64,000 nt of DNA from Apostichopus japonicus. Lineage: Eukaryota; Echinodermata; Holothuroidea; Aspidochirotida; Stichopodidae. Below are positions 10,943-23,026 of this stretch, in pieces. Numbering within the stretch: the first letter of the stretch is position 1; each line of letters starts with the position of its first letter. Under the pieces are notes generated by a model, which searched no databases, was not told where the DNA came from, and saw nothing but the letters and a program-made list of their open reading frames with translations. The stretch spans positions 3,753,999 through 3,817,998 of the forward strand of contig NC_092565.1 in NCBI RefSeq assembly GCF_037975245.1, read 5' to 3'. The translations under genes were made by a program, and so were the position numbers.

Positions 10943-12898
10943 GTGAGTCGGTATTGATATCCTAACATTTCCGACATCTGCCCCTCCCCCCCCCCCGCCC
11001 CCTCAACGCATACTGCGACACTTCCCTTAAACACAAAAAGGTTACATAAATCTCTATATTAGAGCAAAAATTGGTGGTCATTAGAATACTCCTTAATCTC
11101 ATGGTTAATGCTGCTTCAAAGAAATGTCTGTAATTGTGATGCAAAAAGGAATACAGTCAGCTACTGTGTTCATTCTATATGTCTGGAGTGATATTGTAGC
11201 ACCGTATAGCGTGAGCGATACACTCTATCAGTCTAGGCACACATCTTTGCATTGCATGCATGCTGTCCTTATGATGATGATGTGTGTCAGGCATCTGTTA
11301 CCTCAAGGTAATCATTTCAGCATGATAAATGTGGTAAAAAATGGGAAAAATTCTTGGTTATATTCCTACATTTTGTATCATTACCAGCTGAAGCAAGTTG
11401 AACTACTTTTAGTATCTATAGTTTGAGCTAGATTTTCTGCACTGTAGACTATGTATGCGTTTTGCATCACTTTGAGGGTTTGTCTGTGAGTCGATCTGTA
11501 GCACCCTGTCGTCACGGCTAGTATATGAGCTCTGATATTTATAATAATGTAATAATAACAATAATTAATATTTCTCATGTAGGCCAATATTACTTCCACC
11601 AAAGATGTAGTTAGTTGATTTTCTCCTCAAACAATATCCTGCCGTTTTAATTGTGATTATATACCGTGTACCTGCATGTGATTCTTAATTGTGTTGTATA
11701 TACCCTGTACCTGCATGTGATTCTTAGTTGTGATGTATATACCGTGTACCTGCATGTGATTCTTAATTGTTGATGTATATACCGTGTACCTGCATGTGAT
11801 TCTTAATTGTGATGTATATACTTTGTACCTGCATGTGATTCTTAGTTGTGATGTATATACCCTGTACCTGCATGTGATTCTTAATTGTGATGTATATACC
11901 GTGTACCTGCATGTGATTCTTAATTGTGATGTATACACCGTGTACCTGCATGTGATTCTTAATTGTGATGTATATACCGTGTACCTGCATGTGATTCTTA
12001 ATTGTGATGTATATACTTTGTACCTGCATGTGATTTTTTATTGTGATGTATATACTTTGTACCTGCATGTGATTCTTAATTGTGATGTTTATACCGTGTA
12101 CCTGCATGTGATTCTTAATTGTGATGTATATACCGTGTACCTGCATGTGATTCTTAATTGTGATGTATATACTTTGTACCTGCATGTGATTCTTAATTGT
12201 GATGTATATACTTTGTACCTGCATGTGATTCTTAATTGTGATGTATATGTGTACCTGCATGTGATTCGTAATTGTGATGTATATGTGTACCTGCATGTGA
12301 TTCTTAATTGTGATGTATATACCATGTACCTGCAAGTGATTCTTAATTGTTATTTATATATCGTGTACCTGCGTGTGATTCTTAATTGTGATGTATACAC
12401 AGTGTACCTGCATGTGATTCTTAATTGTGATGTATGTACCGTATACCTGCATGTGATTCTTAATTGTGATGTATTACCATGTACCTGCATGTGATTCTTA
12501 ATTGTTATTTATATACCGTGTACCTGCATGTGATTCTTAATTGTGATGTGTACACCGTGTACCTGCATGTGATTCTTAATTGTGATGTATATACCGTACC
12601 GTGTACCTGCATGTGATTCTTAATTGTGATATATATATATACTGTGTACCTGCATGTGATTCTTAATTGTGATGCATATACCTTGTACCTGCATGTGATT
12701 CTTAATTGTGATGTATACACCGTGTACCTTTATGTGATTCTTAATTGTGATGTATATACCGTGTACCTGCATGTGATTCTCAAATTTGTCAGGCACCAGT
12801 TAATGGTTCATTTAGAAGTGTGAAGTGAATTAAGGTCGAGTCAAGAAGCCAGCTGGCATTCAAGACCAAGACTTCAAGTTATATTCATTTGTTTTCAG
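10943..12898. other. Intron 11
   Basis: Dominated by a 39-bp minisatellite (11660-12785). The rest shows no coding signal. Confidence 0.8.
11660..12785. repeat. 39-bp minisatellite 1, about 29 units
   Basis: The unit reads tgtacctgcatgtgattctt followed by aattgtgatgtatataccg, with point variants and some shortened units. Because 39 is divisible by three, it stays open in several frames on both strands (13-residue repeats). The codons carry no independent sign of selection, so I treat it as noncoding intronic DNA. Confidence 0.97.
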
Positions 12899-13018
12899 TC
12901 AGTCTTCAGTGTACAGCAAACTCTTGTCAGAATGGAGGCCGATGCTTCGTGACAGGCAACCAGCTCTCATGTGACTGTACAGGAACGGGCTTCACAGGGA
13001 CAACGTGCAACCAAGTTG
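12899..13018 (+). CDS. Exon 12: EGF-like domain
   Basis: Acceptor tgttttcag, donor GTGAGA; 120 bp, phase 1-1. Six cysteines; CDCTGTGFTG signature. Confidence 0.93.
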
Positions 13019-13567
13019 GTGAGAGAATGCATTGCATAAACTTTTGTAGACTTGTAATGAGTTAATATAGTATCAGAATTCAAAGTGTTGGACACTTTGA
13101 ATTGAGTATTGTAAAGGAAATGGTGCAAAATAATCATGATGTGATTGTACCTGTTTGTATAGAGCCTCTTACTCGAGGCAATTCTATTTTAAATTGTACT
13201 AATTAATGTTGTATGACACGTCTGTACTTCATCGTTGCAAAAAATGGTAATCACAATACATAAAATACATTCCAACTCGTGATCACAATGTCTTGGTCCT
13301 TGTAAAGCCTTTTGAATCGACTCATAAAATAATGATCACTAATATAGGGATAGACATTTCAGTTGCACCTCCAAAATTCAGGAGTTGTTATTTGGCCTAT
13401 TAGTTAATCTATATAGACTATGCACTCTGGGACTTTTTGAATGTAAAATGGACAGCAAAATTTTGAAGAATATTTGTTGTTTTTTTTGCCCCCCCCCATC
13501 CCCCTTATTGGGGATATAAACTTGATTCACTTCCACTCTGGTATTGTCTTGTTTGTATGCTCCGCAG
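13019..13567. other. Intron 12
   Basis: A poly-T and poly-C stretch precedes the exon 13 acceptor. Nothing else is seen. Confidence 0.7.
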
Positions 13568-13690
13568 ATGATCGCTGTCTGTTAAATGGTCCGTGTCTTA
13601 ACGGTGGTAGATGTACTCAAGTTGGTGGTGCTGTATCCTGTGATTGCTCCAACACCGGCTTCACTGGGGAATTGTGCGACCAAGTAATAT
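13568..13690 (+). CDS. Exon 13: EGF-like domain
   Basis: Acceptor tgctccgcag, donor GTGAGT; 123 bp, phase 1-1. Six cysteines with the extra-residue C5-C6 loop. Confidence 0.93.
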
Positions 13691-14776
13691 GTGAGTTTTA
13701 AATATATTAGTCCAGGTCTAACAGTCAGTGAGGAATAATTAACAGACGGCATTAATTTAATAGTCACCCGAATTTGTTGACTAATAAAGTTAAAGTCAAG
13801 AATTTTGGAAGTACAGTGCCTTACAGTTGACCCTTCTCCTACTTGCCAAACACTGATTTAGAATAGTAGCTGGACGTACAACAAATGTGTTGGGAAATAT
13901 AATCAATTTTAGCAAACTTTTTCACTTTAATATAAAACAACAATGATGAAGACAAGGAAGTGTTGTAGAGCTAAAAGAATCAAAAGGAGATACTGTTACT
14001 GTCAACTACCTGTACAGATAGGAAAAATCACTAAATATAGTAAAAAAAAGAGAGAAAAAAAGTTGAGAAAAGAAAAGAAAAAGAGAAAAAAGACAGCCCA
14101 TCTGAAATCATCCAGTAACATATGGTAACTTAACCTCTTGCAGAAAGTAGACACAGATATTCACCAGGTTTTAATACTATTGTCAAAGGTTGTGCCAAAG
14201 GTTTGTATGTTGAGCGACTCTGCACTTGCTGATTGCCCGGCTTCATACGTAGTGAAGTAGCGGTGGAATTACCAGATAAAGACAGTCTCAGTAGTTTTCA
14301 TCGCAAGCATGTACTACAAAGATCACCTTTCATGTATTTCCAATGTCAAATTTGCATTTTAATAATCGGTTGTCCAAGATTTCAGGGCAAAAGCCCACAT
14401 ACATACTTGTATTAATCAAGGTCTTGACTTAATTACATGGAAAAAATTTCGAGTTTCTAGATCACAGGTGAGCTTTAGAAAGATAAAATGAGTCAGATAT
14501 ATATCACATTGTAAATATTGTTCTGTTTTTTTCTTAAGTTTAAAATTCCTTGACTTTCTTTTTGTTAAAATGCATTGATATAATAACAGATGAAGAGATA
14601 AGAAAGTTTTCTTTTATTGCTAATTATGCGGAGAAGACAAGTCCGTCATAGACCTATCATCAAGCATTGTGACCATTTTCACAGTGAACTGAGAAGGCTG
14701 CTCAGTAATTCCAGCCAGCTATCGACTGCTAATGGTTTTATTGTTCTCTGCATTTTTTTCTTCTTTATTAATTTAG
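13691..14776. other. Intron 13
   Basis: A purine-only tract at about 14040-14097 gives a lysine-rich spurious frame. No coding exon is seen. Confidence 0.7.
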
Positions 14777-14902
14777 TCGTTTCTCCGTGTGCTGCTAGCC
14801 CTTGCTTCAACGGTGGTCAGTGCTTCGACTCCACTCTGGGGGAGAACGGATTTTTCTGTGATTGTTCTGGTACCGGGTCCAGAGGAATTACTTGTCAGTC
14901 GG
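14777..14902 (+). CDS. Exon 14: EGF-like domain
   Basis: Acceptor ttaatttag, donor GTAATG; 126 bp, phase 1-1. Six cysteines; CDCSGTGS-type C5-C6 loop. Confidence 0.92.
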
Positions 14903-15507
14903 GTAATGTATGGTTAATCGAATTGGGAGATGGGATGAATTAAGGTGTGTTGCCTTTCCACGGTGGTATAAATAAAGATTACATTGGTGACTTTAATTGC
15001 TAAATGAAGAGGGGTGTTATCAGATGTAGAGGACAGGAAGAGAGACCTGTAGGGAGGGCAATGTAGGGAGGGAGGGCTTTGGATAGTACAGGTAGGAGAT
15101 ATTGATTTATGTGCAGCTGCAACATGATATAACAGTCAATAATAACAATCAATATTCTGTAGGAGAAAAATAAATAACATTCATACATACGTATGAATGG
15201 TAACATGTCATAATTCTCAACTGACACAAGTAGCCCATTGTCTCGGTCATCAACACTTCAGTGCATTTTGGAAATAATGTTTGATTGATTGATGTGTATG
15301 AGCCCACAGAGACACAATATATAAAATGTTGAGACCAGGTATAGAGTGGTATATTATAACAGCAATGTGTGTAATGAAGTTATAGACTCATTGTTTTTCA
15401 GTAGGATCAACAGATTTAGATAATTTGATAAAAGATGCTATCAATCAGAACACTCAATGCACTGTACTTCTAGATATCTTCTTTCTTGTTTCTAATTTGA
15501 TGTATAG
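14903..15507. other. Intron 14
   Basis: No coding exon is seen. Confidence 0.7.
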
Positions 15508-15621
15508 CTGCCTGCACCCAAAGCTTCTGTCAGAACGGAGGACTCTGTGTCGAGCTGGTGTCTTCAATATCCTGCGATTGCACCGGGACGGGGTTCACGG
15601 GCAGTAACTGTGAACGGAATG
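15508..15621 (+). CDS. Exon 15: EGF-like domain
   Basis: Acceptor gatgtatag, donor GTAATT; 114 bp, phase 1-1. Six cysteines; CDCTGTGFTG signature. It is the last EGF before the HYR block. Confidence 0.92.
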
Positions 15622-17357
15622 GTAATTAGCCAAACAAATACAAAGAAAAGAAATTAAAAAGCCATTCCTGTCTTTTCGTCTACAGAATATATATTTTTGG
15701 AAGACACAGGGCACATGGCTATAAATTATCACATTGAATACATCTAGATGTGCTTGGTGGCTGATATTCACATTGATTACATCTTCATGTGCTTAGTGGC
15801 TGATATTCACATTGATTACATCTAGATGTGCTTGGTGGCTGATATTCACATTGATTACATCTTCATGTGCTTAGTGGCTGATATTCACATTGATTACATC
15901 TTCATGTGCTTAGTGGCTGATATTCACATTGATTACATCTTTATGTGCTTGGTGGCTGATATTCACATTGATTACATCTACATGTGCTTAGTGGCTGATA
16001 TTCACATTAATTATCTACATGTGCTCAGTGGCTGATATTCACATTGATTACATCTACATGTGCTTGGTGAATGATATTCACATTGAATACATCTACATGT
16101 GCTTAGTGGCTGATATTCACATTGATTACATCTTCATGTGCTGAGTGGCTGATATTCACATTGATTACATCTTTATGTGCTTGGTGGCTGATATTCACAT
16201 TGATTACATCTACATGTGCTTGGTGAATGATATTCACATTGATTACATCTACATGTGCTTAGTGGCTGATATTCACATTGATTACATCTTCATGTGCTTA
16301 GTGGCTGATATTCACATTGATTACATCTTTATGTGCTTGGTGGCTGATATTCACATTGATTACATCTACATGTGCTTAGTGGCTGATATTCACATTAATT
16401 ATCTACATGTGCTCAGTGGCTGATATTCACATTGATTACATCTACATGTGCTTGGTGGCTGATATTCACATTGATTACATCTACATGTGCTTGGTGAATG
16501 ATATTCACATTGATTACATCTGCATGAGCTTAGTGGCTGATATTCACATTGATTACATCTACATGTGCTCGGTGAATGATATTCACATTGATTACATCTA
16601 CATGTGCTTAGTGGCTGATATTCACATTGATTACACCTACATGTGCTTGGTGGCTGATATTCACATTGATTACATCTACATGTGCTCGGTGAATGATATT
16701 CACATTGATTACATCTACATGTGCTTAGTGGCTGATATTCACATTGATTACACCTACATGTGCTTGGTGGCTGATATTCACATTGATTACATCTACATGT
16801 GCTCGGTGAATGATATTCACATTGATTACATCTACATGTGCTTAGTGGCTGATATTCACATTGATTACACCTACATGTGCTTGGTGGCTGATATTCACAT
16901 TGATTACATCTACATGTGCTTGGTGAATGATATTCACATTGATTACATCTGCATGAGCTTAGTGGCTGATATTCACATTGATTACATCTACATGTGCTTG
17001 GTGGCTGATATTCACATTGATTACATCTACATGTGCTTGGTGGCTGATATTCACATTGATTACATCTACATATGCTTGGTGAATGATATTCACATTGATT
17101 ACATCTGCATGAGCTTAGTGGCTGATATTCACATTGATTACATCTACATGTGCTTGGTGGCTGATATTCACATTGATTACATCTACATGTGCTAAGTGGC
17201 TGATATTCACATTGATTACATCTACATGTGCTTAGTGGCTGTCATTCACATTGAGTATGTCTACATTTGCTTGGTGGCTGATATTCACATTGATTACGTT
17301 TCACAGCTTGTGATTGCAGGAATCAAGTTGACTGCATGATATTTTTCCCCCCTGCAG
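15622..17357. other. Intron 15
   Basis: Almost entirely minisatellite 2 (15714-17300), at the boundary between the EGF and HYR blocks. Confidence 0.85.
15714..17300. repeat. 39-bp minisatellite 2 with higher-order structure
   Basis: The unit reads catctacatgtgcttggtgg followed by ctgatattcacattgatta, about 40 copies. A three-unit, 117-bp higher-order repeat occurs three times in a row at 16563-16913. A two-base-deleted 37-bp unit recurs 388 bp apart (16003 and 16391), showing block duplication. The period of 39 leaves long spurious frames open (up to 262 codons). Confidence 0.97.
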
Positions 17358-17615
17358 ATAATCAAATCGCACCTCTAAGGTTAGAGTGTCCATCAGATAT
17401 CTGTATGGTTGGTTCAGTTGGGGGAGCCAGCTTTATCCAGGTCACATGGCCAAACCCTGTGGTAACCGGAGGCACCCCTCCTATCAATCGTCTGAGAGGT
17501 CCGACGACTGGTTCGGCATTCCTCCCACTCGGGGCAAGCACTGTCATCTTTTACCAGTACTCCGACAGCAGTAACAGCATAGTTCAGTGCAGTTTTACTA
17601 TAACAGTCCAGACTG
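17358..17615 (+). CDS. Exon 16: HYR (hyalin repeat) domain 1
   Basis: Acceptor cccctgcag, donor GTATAA; 258 bp, phase 1-1. It encodes a complete HYR module: an N-terminal C-P-x-D segment, a central V-x-W-P strand, V-TGG-x-PP, a late LG-x-S-x-V-x-Y strand, and C-x-F-x-I-x-V at the end. HYR is an immunoglobulin-like fold used in adhesion. It has an extra cysteine near the N-terminus and is the most divergent HYR of the block. Confidence 0.92.
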
Positions 17616-18429
17616 GTATAATTTACATGTTTTAATTTCTGATACAAATTATGCACAATACTCAAATCCATTTTCATTTATATTGCTAGGATTGTCATTC
17701 GTCTTAAACCTTAAACTCTGCTCTTAAATCTCTTGCGATTAAAGTTAGGACAGGTAGTCAATGGTTTGGAATCCTCTCCTAGCAAAATAACGTAATATTT
17801 AACTCTCTCAAATTTTGTCTATTATTTGCCAACTTTATTCTCCATGTATTTACTTACAGCATGTCAATCCCAGCTACAAATTGAGAATTGTCCTGCAGAC
17901 ATGACTAGAACAGTGAACAATGCTCTGGGCACTGTGCAGGTGGACTGGGAAGATCTGGTGGTTACCGGGAGCAACGTCGCACAAACCGATGGGCCAGGAC
18001 TGAGTCAAGGGACGTACGGTCTCGGGGCCACTCGAATCAATTATACCTTTCAAGACGGAGGTGGACAAACGGCCACTTGTTCCTTTCTTATAACAGTAGA
18101 GCTAGGTTGGTATTCGTTTTTTGCATCTGTGACATGTGTTTGGTAACCATGGTTACAAGAATCCTGACTATCTGTATTTCTTGTTATTTTTTCTCATGTA
18201 TCAAACCTTTAGAGGAAAATAGCTAATAAAACACACACAAAAAAGGTCATCTGTGAAACTGGGTATCGGATAAACAAAATTCTGAAAGGAAAAAAAAAGA
18301 AGATATTTGTGTTATTAACACTGTAAAACACCATGTTTTCGGTCAATTGTTGATACATTCAACGAAAGATTTATTTAATGAACGGTTTAATTATGAGAAC
18401 TTCCACTTTTATTTGAAAACTGTAAACAG
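17616..18429. other. Introns 16 and 17 (exon 17 lies between)
   Basis: Short introns; no further exon is seen. Confidence 0.75.
17860..18105 (+). CDS. Exon 17: HYR domain 2
   Basis: Acceptor ttacttacag, donor GTTGGT (non-consensus beyond GT); 246 bp, phase 1-1. It shows NCPADMT, V-DWEDLVVTG, LG-T-x-INY-x-FQDGGG and TCSF segments typical of HYR. Confidence 0.93.
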
Positions 18430-18675
18430 CAGTCTCAACAGCCCCGATGGTGGTGAACTGTCCGGTCGACATCTCACAGACCGTGACCGACCCGCTGGGC
18501 ACCGCCTCTGTCGAATGGGGAGACTTGATAGTCACCGGAGATAACGTCATACAAGTTGCGGGACCAGATCAGAGTCAAGGGAATTTCCCAGTGGGGACAA
18601 CCAGCGTCGATTACCTCTTTCAAGACGGACAAGGAAGATTTGTGCTCTGTTCTTTTGCTGTGACGGTGACTGTTG
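18430..18675 (+). CDS. Exon 18: HYR domain 3
   Basis: 246 bp, phase 1-1, donor GTACGT. The acceptor is a tandem aacagcag, so the exon may start at 18430 or 18433, adding or dropping one codon. It is a close paralogue of exons 19 and 21, sharing MVVNCP, TVT-P, DLIVTGDNV and FQDGQGR segments. Confidence 0.94.
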
Positions 18676-18980
18676 GTACGTTGTAGCTTGTACTGTTCTG
18701 TGGGTGCAATCTTTACTAATGGTTTACTCGTATATATCAACACTGACATTTATGTATGAGAACCTTGTATACACATTTTATGTTAGATACAAGTTTCTCA
18801 TACAAAAATATGTCAAGCAATTACTAGTCTCTTGGTTTTCTGGATGACCTACTTATACCCATGGATGGAGAAGTAGTGCTTCATGATCAATTCAGAATAT
18901 GTGTCATGTAGGCCCCTATGTTTCTTGTTTTCTTTACTGATTCCGTCATATTTCAGTCTTTAAATTCCTTTAATTCACAG
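18676..18980. other. Intron 18
   Basis: No coding exon is seen. Confidence 0.75.
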
Positions 18981-19226
18981 TGGTTTCTGCAGCCCCAATG
19001 GTGGTGAACTGTCCAGGTGACATATCACGGACTGTGGTGAATCCGACGGATGTCGCCTTTGTTGATTGGGAAGATTTGATCGTGACCGGAGATAACGTCT
19101 CACCAATTTTAGGACCAGATTTGAGTCAGGGAAATTACCCCGTGGGGACACAGAATATTGTGTATTTCTTTAGGGATGGACAAGGAAGAATCGTGTCGTG
19201 TTCTTTCACTGTGACAGTGACCGTGG
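18981..19226 (+). CDS. Exon 19: HYR domain 4
   Basis: Acceptor taattcacag, donor GTATGT; 246 bp, phase 1-1. It shares MVVNCP, DLIVTGDNV and RDGQGR segments with exons 18 and 21. Confidence 0.95.
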
Positions 19227-20254
19227 GTATGTTGTCACGCTTATTTGTGTGCTGTCTTTCAAGAATGTTTAACCCATATATTGTGTAAAGTTTTTTGTTG
19301 TTTTTTGTTGTTGTAATGTGTATGTGTAACCTGCTTGTAGTTACTCTAACTACAATTCACAGTTAATAAACATCATACGTGGTACATGGATCCTTCTCGT
19401 TGTGAACGAGAACATTTTTTTCTATTCTGTGAAGGTTAAAAGCCATTTGAAGTGAAACATAGCTCAATCTGATAACCCTTGTAAATGTGATACATCTTTG
19501 GTAGAACTTCATACGTGTTATGTACAAGCCCCTAGCTTGGTAAATACAAACCTCTATGGAAATTGGTGGAGGTCAAAAGCACAGGTCAGAAGCTAACCTC
19601 TTGTTAATATGATAGATAGAAAAGCTTATCTTGTTTGAACTTCATACTTGGCATGTATATAAAATCCCCATTGGTGAATGTCATCTGAGGAGTGCAGAAT
19701 TTACAAATTATGAAACCTTCCAAACATGGTATCTCAAGAACGACTGTTTTTCTTTATCAGAGAATGATAAAATGTGATGTGAAGTCATCAGAGGTGAAAG
19801 GCTGCAAACTCTGTTACAGATTGTCTCAAGAAGAGAAACTTGGTTGTACCCTGATACACTTCATGATGATTACTGATAATGGTTAACAATATAAACATTG
19901 TTCAGTCTAAGAGAACCTCCCAATATCAGAATCCTATAAAAGATGCAGCAAACATCAAAATTATGATGTCAAAACCTCAATGCATAATTTTCATTTCTGG
20001 TATATACTTGGTGTTCCATGTACATGCAATAAGGATATCATTTTACAAGATGAAGGCACAGATTGACTGCAATTACTTCTGAAATATCCGATAATGTCAT
20101 AATCGAATTTCTTTTTTGATTAGATCAAAAGTATATATAGACATCATAACAGCTTTCGGTATGGAACCTTGTTCAAGTTTTTGCATATATTAAACAGTAA
20201 GACTGTTTATATTTCTCCTTTTTTTTGTTTTTGGCTTTCTTGTTTTGTTCACAG
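19227..20254. other. Intron 19
   Basis: The region 19480-19690 contains gaacttcata and gaggtcaa motifs resembling those of the 128-bp repeats at 34720-35600. No coding exon is seen. Confidence 0.6.
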
Positions 20255-20500
20255 CTGAGATTCCATTACCGATGGTAGAGAATTGTCCAGCAGATCGTAT
20301 GGAGACTGTCAACAGTCCCTTGGGCTCTGTGACCGTCGACTGGGCGGACTTGATCGTGACCGGACAAGACGTCCGACAAGTGTTCGGCCCTACGGTCAGC
20401 AGAGATGTTTTCTCTGTCGGCAGCAGAACCATTCAATATTTCTTCCAAGATGGATTGGGGCGAACGACCTCATGTTCTTTCACCGTGACGGTGACGACCG
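20255..20500 (+). CDS. Exon 20: HYR domain 5
   Basis: Acceptor ttgttcacag, donor GTTAGT; 246 bp, phase 1-1. HYR with VENCPAD, VDWADLIVTG and FQDGLGR segments. Confidence 0.95.
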
Positions 20501-21488
20501 GTTAGTCACCCACCCAGAGAAGAAATATTTCTCAATTATGCAAATTTAGCTTTATGAGACTTTTGAGTGTATGATTTTTTAGACCGACAGAAATTAAGAT
20601 TTCATTTTCTTTGAGATTGTCCTAGAGAAACGGTTTAAAAAAAAAAAAATTATTGCTGGTCATGTTTCTATGACTCATTTGGTTTTAAGATATACACCTT
20701 TTTAGAATGTGTTAAATCTTTGTTATTCTGCTTTAAAGCTAAATTGATAAATGGTTAGCCTATGTCAGTTCCTCAGTGTGGAAAGCCTAAATGTTAATTT
20801 CAAATCCATTGTACTGGTATAAATTGTAACAATTCAGCCACTTCATATGAGCAATTACATTTGCATATTCCTGGATGAGTGTATAGTCTAGTGGTTACGC
20901 CGGCGTCTCCCAGTCATGAGATCCCCGGTTCGATTCCCCGCCGACAGCAATGTGTGTCGTCTGGCAAGGTTGTTGTTCAATAACAACTTCCCGACATGGA
21001 CGTTAAATGGATGTGTGCCGAGAGATTGGCTTCGGTCAGCTTGCGAGTCTATAAGCCTCCATGGCTTCTTTCGCGAGTTCCTGCTTGCGGGAAGATCACA
21101 TATACATACATACATACATACAAAATTAAAGACCATTTGTGGTTGACAGGTTTGTACTAAATTGTAAACATGTTAATTTGGAGCGATGAAAGTCTTACAT
21201 GTTTGCCAACTGGGTCTGTGTATGTAGACTTAATAGTCCAGTCACTTTTATAGATGAAACCCCTCCAATTTTAACTTAGAGTCATTTCTAAAAAATTATT
21301 CAAGTGATATTGAAACACAGCCTGGACCGATAGCAGTCAGCTCTTTTTGAACGGTCTACAAGATATTAAAAATAGATAATTTTGTGCATTATTGAAAAGT
21401 CACCCATTAAGATGAATTATAGCAACTGACATAAAATTTCATCATGATTGAGTGATCCCTTTAATACACAATGATTAAAAACTTGCAG
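20501..21488. other. Intron 20
   Basis: Contains the tRNA-derived SINE-B (20877-21126). No coding exon is seen. Confidence 0.75.
20877..21126 (+). mobile_element. SINE-B, tRNA-derived, near full length
   Basis: The head carries an A-box-like TAGTCTAGTGG and a B box GGTTCGATTCC, the internal RNA polymerase III promoter of tRNA-derived SINEs. An unrelated body follows, with a (CATA)n tail. The last third recurs at 36539-36640. Confidence 0.85.
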
Positions 21489-21734
21489 CAGCTTCTCCAG
21501 CCCCGATGGTGGTGAACTGTCCGGTGGACATCTCACAGACCGTGACCAACCCGCTGGGTGCTGCCTCTCTCGATTGGGAGGACTTGATGGTCACTGGAGA
21601 TAACGTCATGCAGATTACAGGACCAGCTTTGAGTCAAGGAAACTATGGTGTAGGGACAACTAGCGTCGATTACCTCTTTCAAGATGGACAAGGAAGAATT
21701 GCAGTATGTTCTTTCACTGTGACGGTGACTGTGG
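21489..21734 (+). CDS. Exon 21: HYR domain 6
   Basis: 246 bp, phase 1-1, donor GTATGT. The acceptor is again a tandem tgcagcag; start 21489 or 21492, both in frame. Very similar to exon 18 at protein and nucleotide level, implying recent duplication. Confidence 0.95.
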
Positions 21735-22789
21735 GTATGTTTTCCTTTTCATCTGATTATCATTGAAAAAATTTTTATTGAGTACATCTTTGGTCAGTGG
21801 AAGTATTTGATATCAATGTACTTTTTTGCAAAGTTAGGAAAGAAAAATATTCATGACTTTTAATAGTAATTATACTAACTGCAATTTTTTAAGGAGAAAA
21901 CTATTCATCAGCATTGAGAATCATGCTAAGAATGGTGCAATACGGCAATGGCAATATCAAACAAAGTTACTGTCTTGGAATGATTCAACAACAAATTTGA
22001 AAATATATCACAAATTTTATGAAGTTATCTGCATCATTACGCAGATCTTGCCTATGAGTGAGTCCATCCTAGATTCCCCGCTTTTTCCAGTAAAAATTAA
22101 TGAGCCATTGGTAGGTTAGGTTGGGTAGGGTACCCTAGTTTTTACGGAAAAAATTGGGGTATCTTTCGTGGAGTTTCCTATACCGGCAAGTTCTGCCTAA
22201 TGATGGAAACGTACATGTGTTTTTAATATTGTTGAATTTTTGTTGGTATGGTTTTATTTCCCTATGTTTTGTTTATCAGAAATGGATAGCTTAGAAGGAT
22301 GTGAGAAAAAAGTCTAATAAAGTCTAAAAAATAAAGTCTAAAAAATTGTCTATGCTGAAAACTCAAACAATGAGATACTTGAGTCCTAAATACATGCAAT
22401 GGTTGCTGGGGCTCTCGCTTTCCAGACATTCACCGTTGGTTCCACAGACGATGTAGTATTTCATTGATAAGATTTATTTATTTTTTTATTATGAGCTTTA
22501 ATAAGTATAGTTCTCAGGCTACCTCCTATATAGTTTACCAATCATGAGTTAAAAACAATTTGAAATCTTCCTTTTACAATGGTATGACCACCCTGTGACA
22601 CCATGACAAATGGTATGACCACACTGTGACACCATGACAATTGGTATGACCATCCTGTGACACCATGACAACGGTATGACCATCCTGTGACACCATGACA
22701 AATGGTATGACCACACTGTGACACCATTAGAACGGTATGACCAACCTCTGACAACTTTGAATAATTTTTATATCTGTCCTCTTCAACAG
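21735..22789. other. Intron 21
   Basis: Contains a 30-31-bp tandem repeat ending just before the next acceptor. No coding exon accepted. Confidence 0.75.
22581..22755. repeat. 30-31-bp minisatellite, about 6 units
   Basis: The unit begins ggtatgaccaccctgtgaca and continues with ccatgacaaat. Units start at 22581, 22612, 22643, 22673, 22704 and 22734. Confidence 0.95.
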
Positions 22790-23026
22790 AGGATCCTGGC
22801 AGTCTGTTTACTGGTTGCCCTGGAGACATTACCACAACAGTTTTACAGGGCAGTGGAGGTAGCATTGTAACATGGACCCCACCCACTGCCAGAGACCAGA
22901 GTATCCAACTGTTGAATAATCCACGTCAACCGGGATCCTTCTTTGGAGTCGGCGTCGAAACCGTCTCTTACGTCTATTTTGAAAATCTTGTCGAGCAATG
23001 CCAGTTTACTATTTCTGTTCTGGAAG
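22790..23026 (+). CDS. Exon 22: HYR domain 7
   Basis: Acceptor cttcaacag, donor GTATGT; 237 bp, phase 1-1. Divergent HYR with GCPGDITTTV, IVTWTPP, FFGVGVETV and CQFTISV segments. It closes the HYR block. Confidence 0.92.

Noticed and set aside
11763-12494. Long open frames on both strands (190 and 236 codons)
   Set aside because: They are the same 39-bp minisatellite read in frames left open because 39 is divisible by three; several overlapping frames on both strands are equally open.
15826-17195. Open frames of up to 262 codons with 13-residue repeats
   Set aside because: Minisatellite 2, in an intron with good splice sites on both neighbouring exons; no splice-compatible or domain evidence for translation.
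11660-17300. Regular repeats that might suggest a CRISPR array
   Set aside because: Units are directly tandem with no unique spacers, and the surrounding DNA is an intron-containing animal gene.
22425-22470. Short stretch reading FTVGSTDDVVF, similar to the late strand of HYR domains
   Set aside because: Only about a dozen residues, followed at once by a stop, with no CPxD or CSF segments; may be an old relic but not supported.
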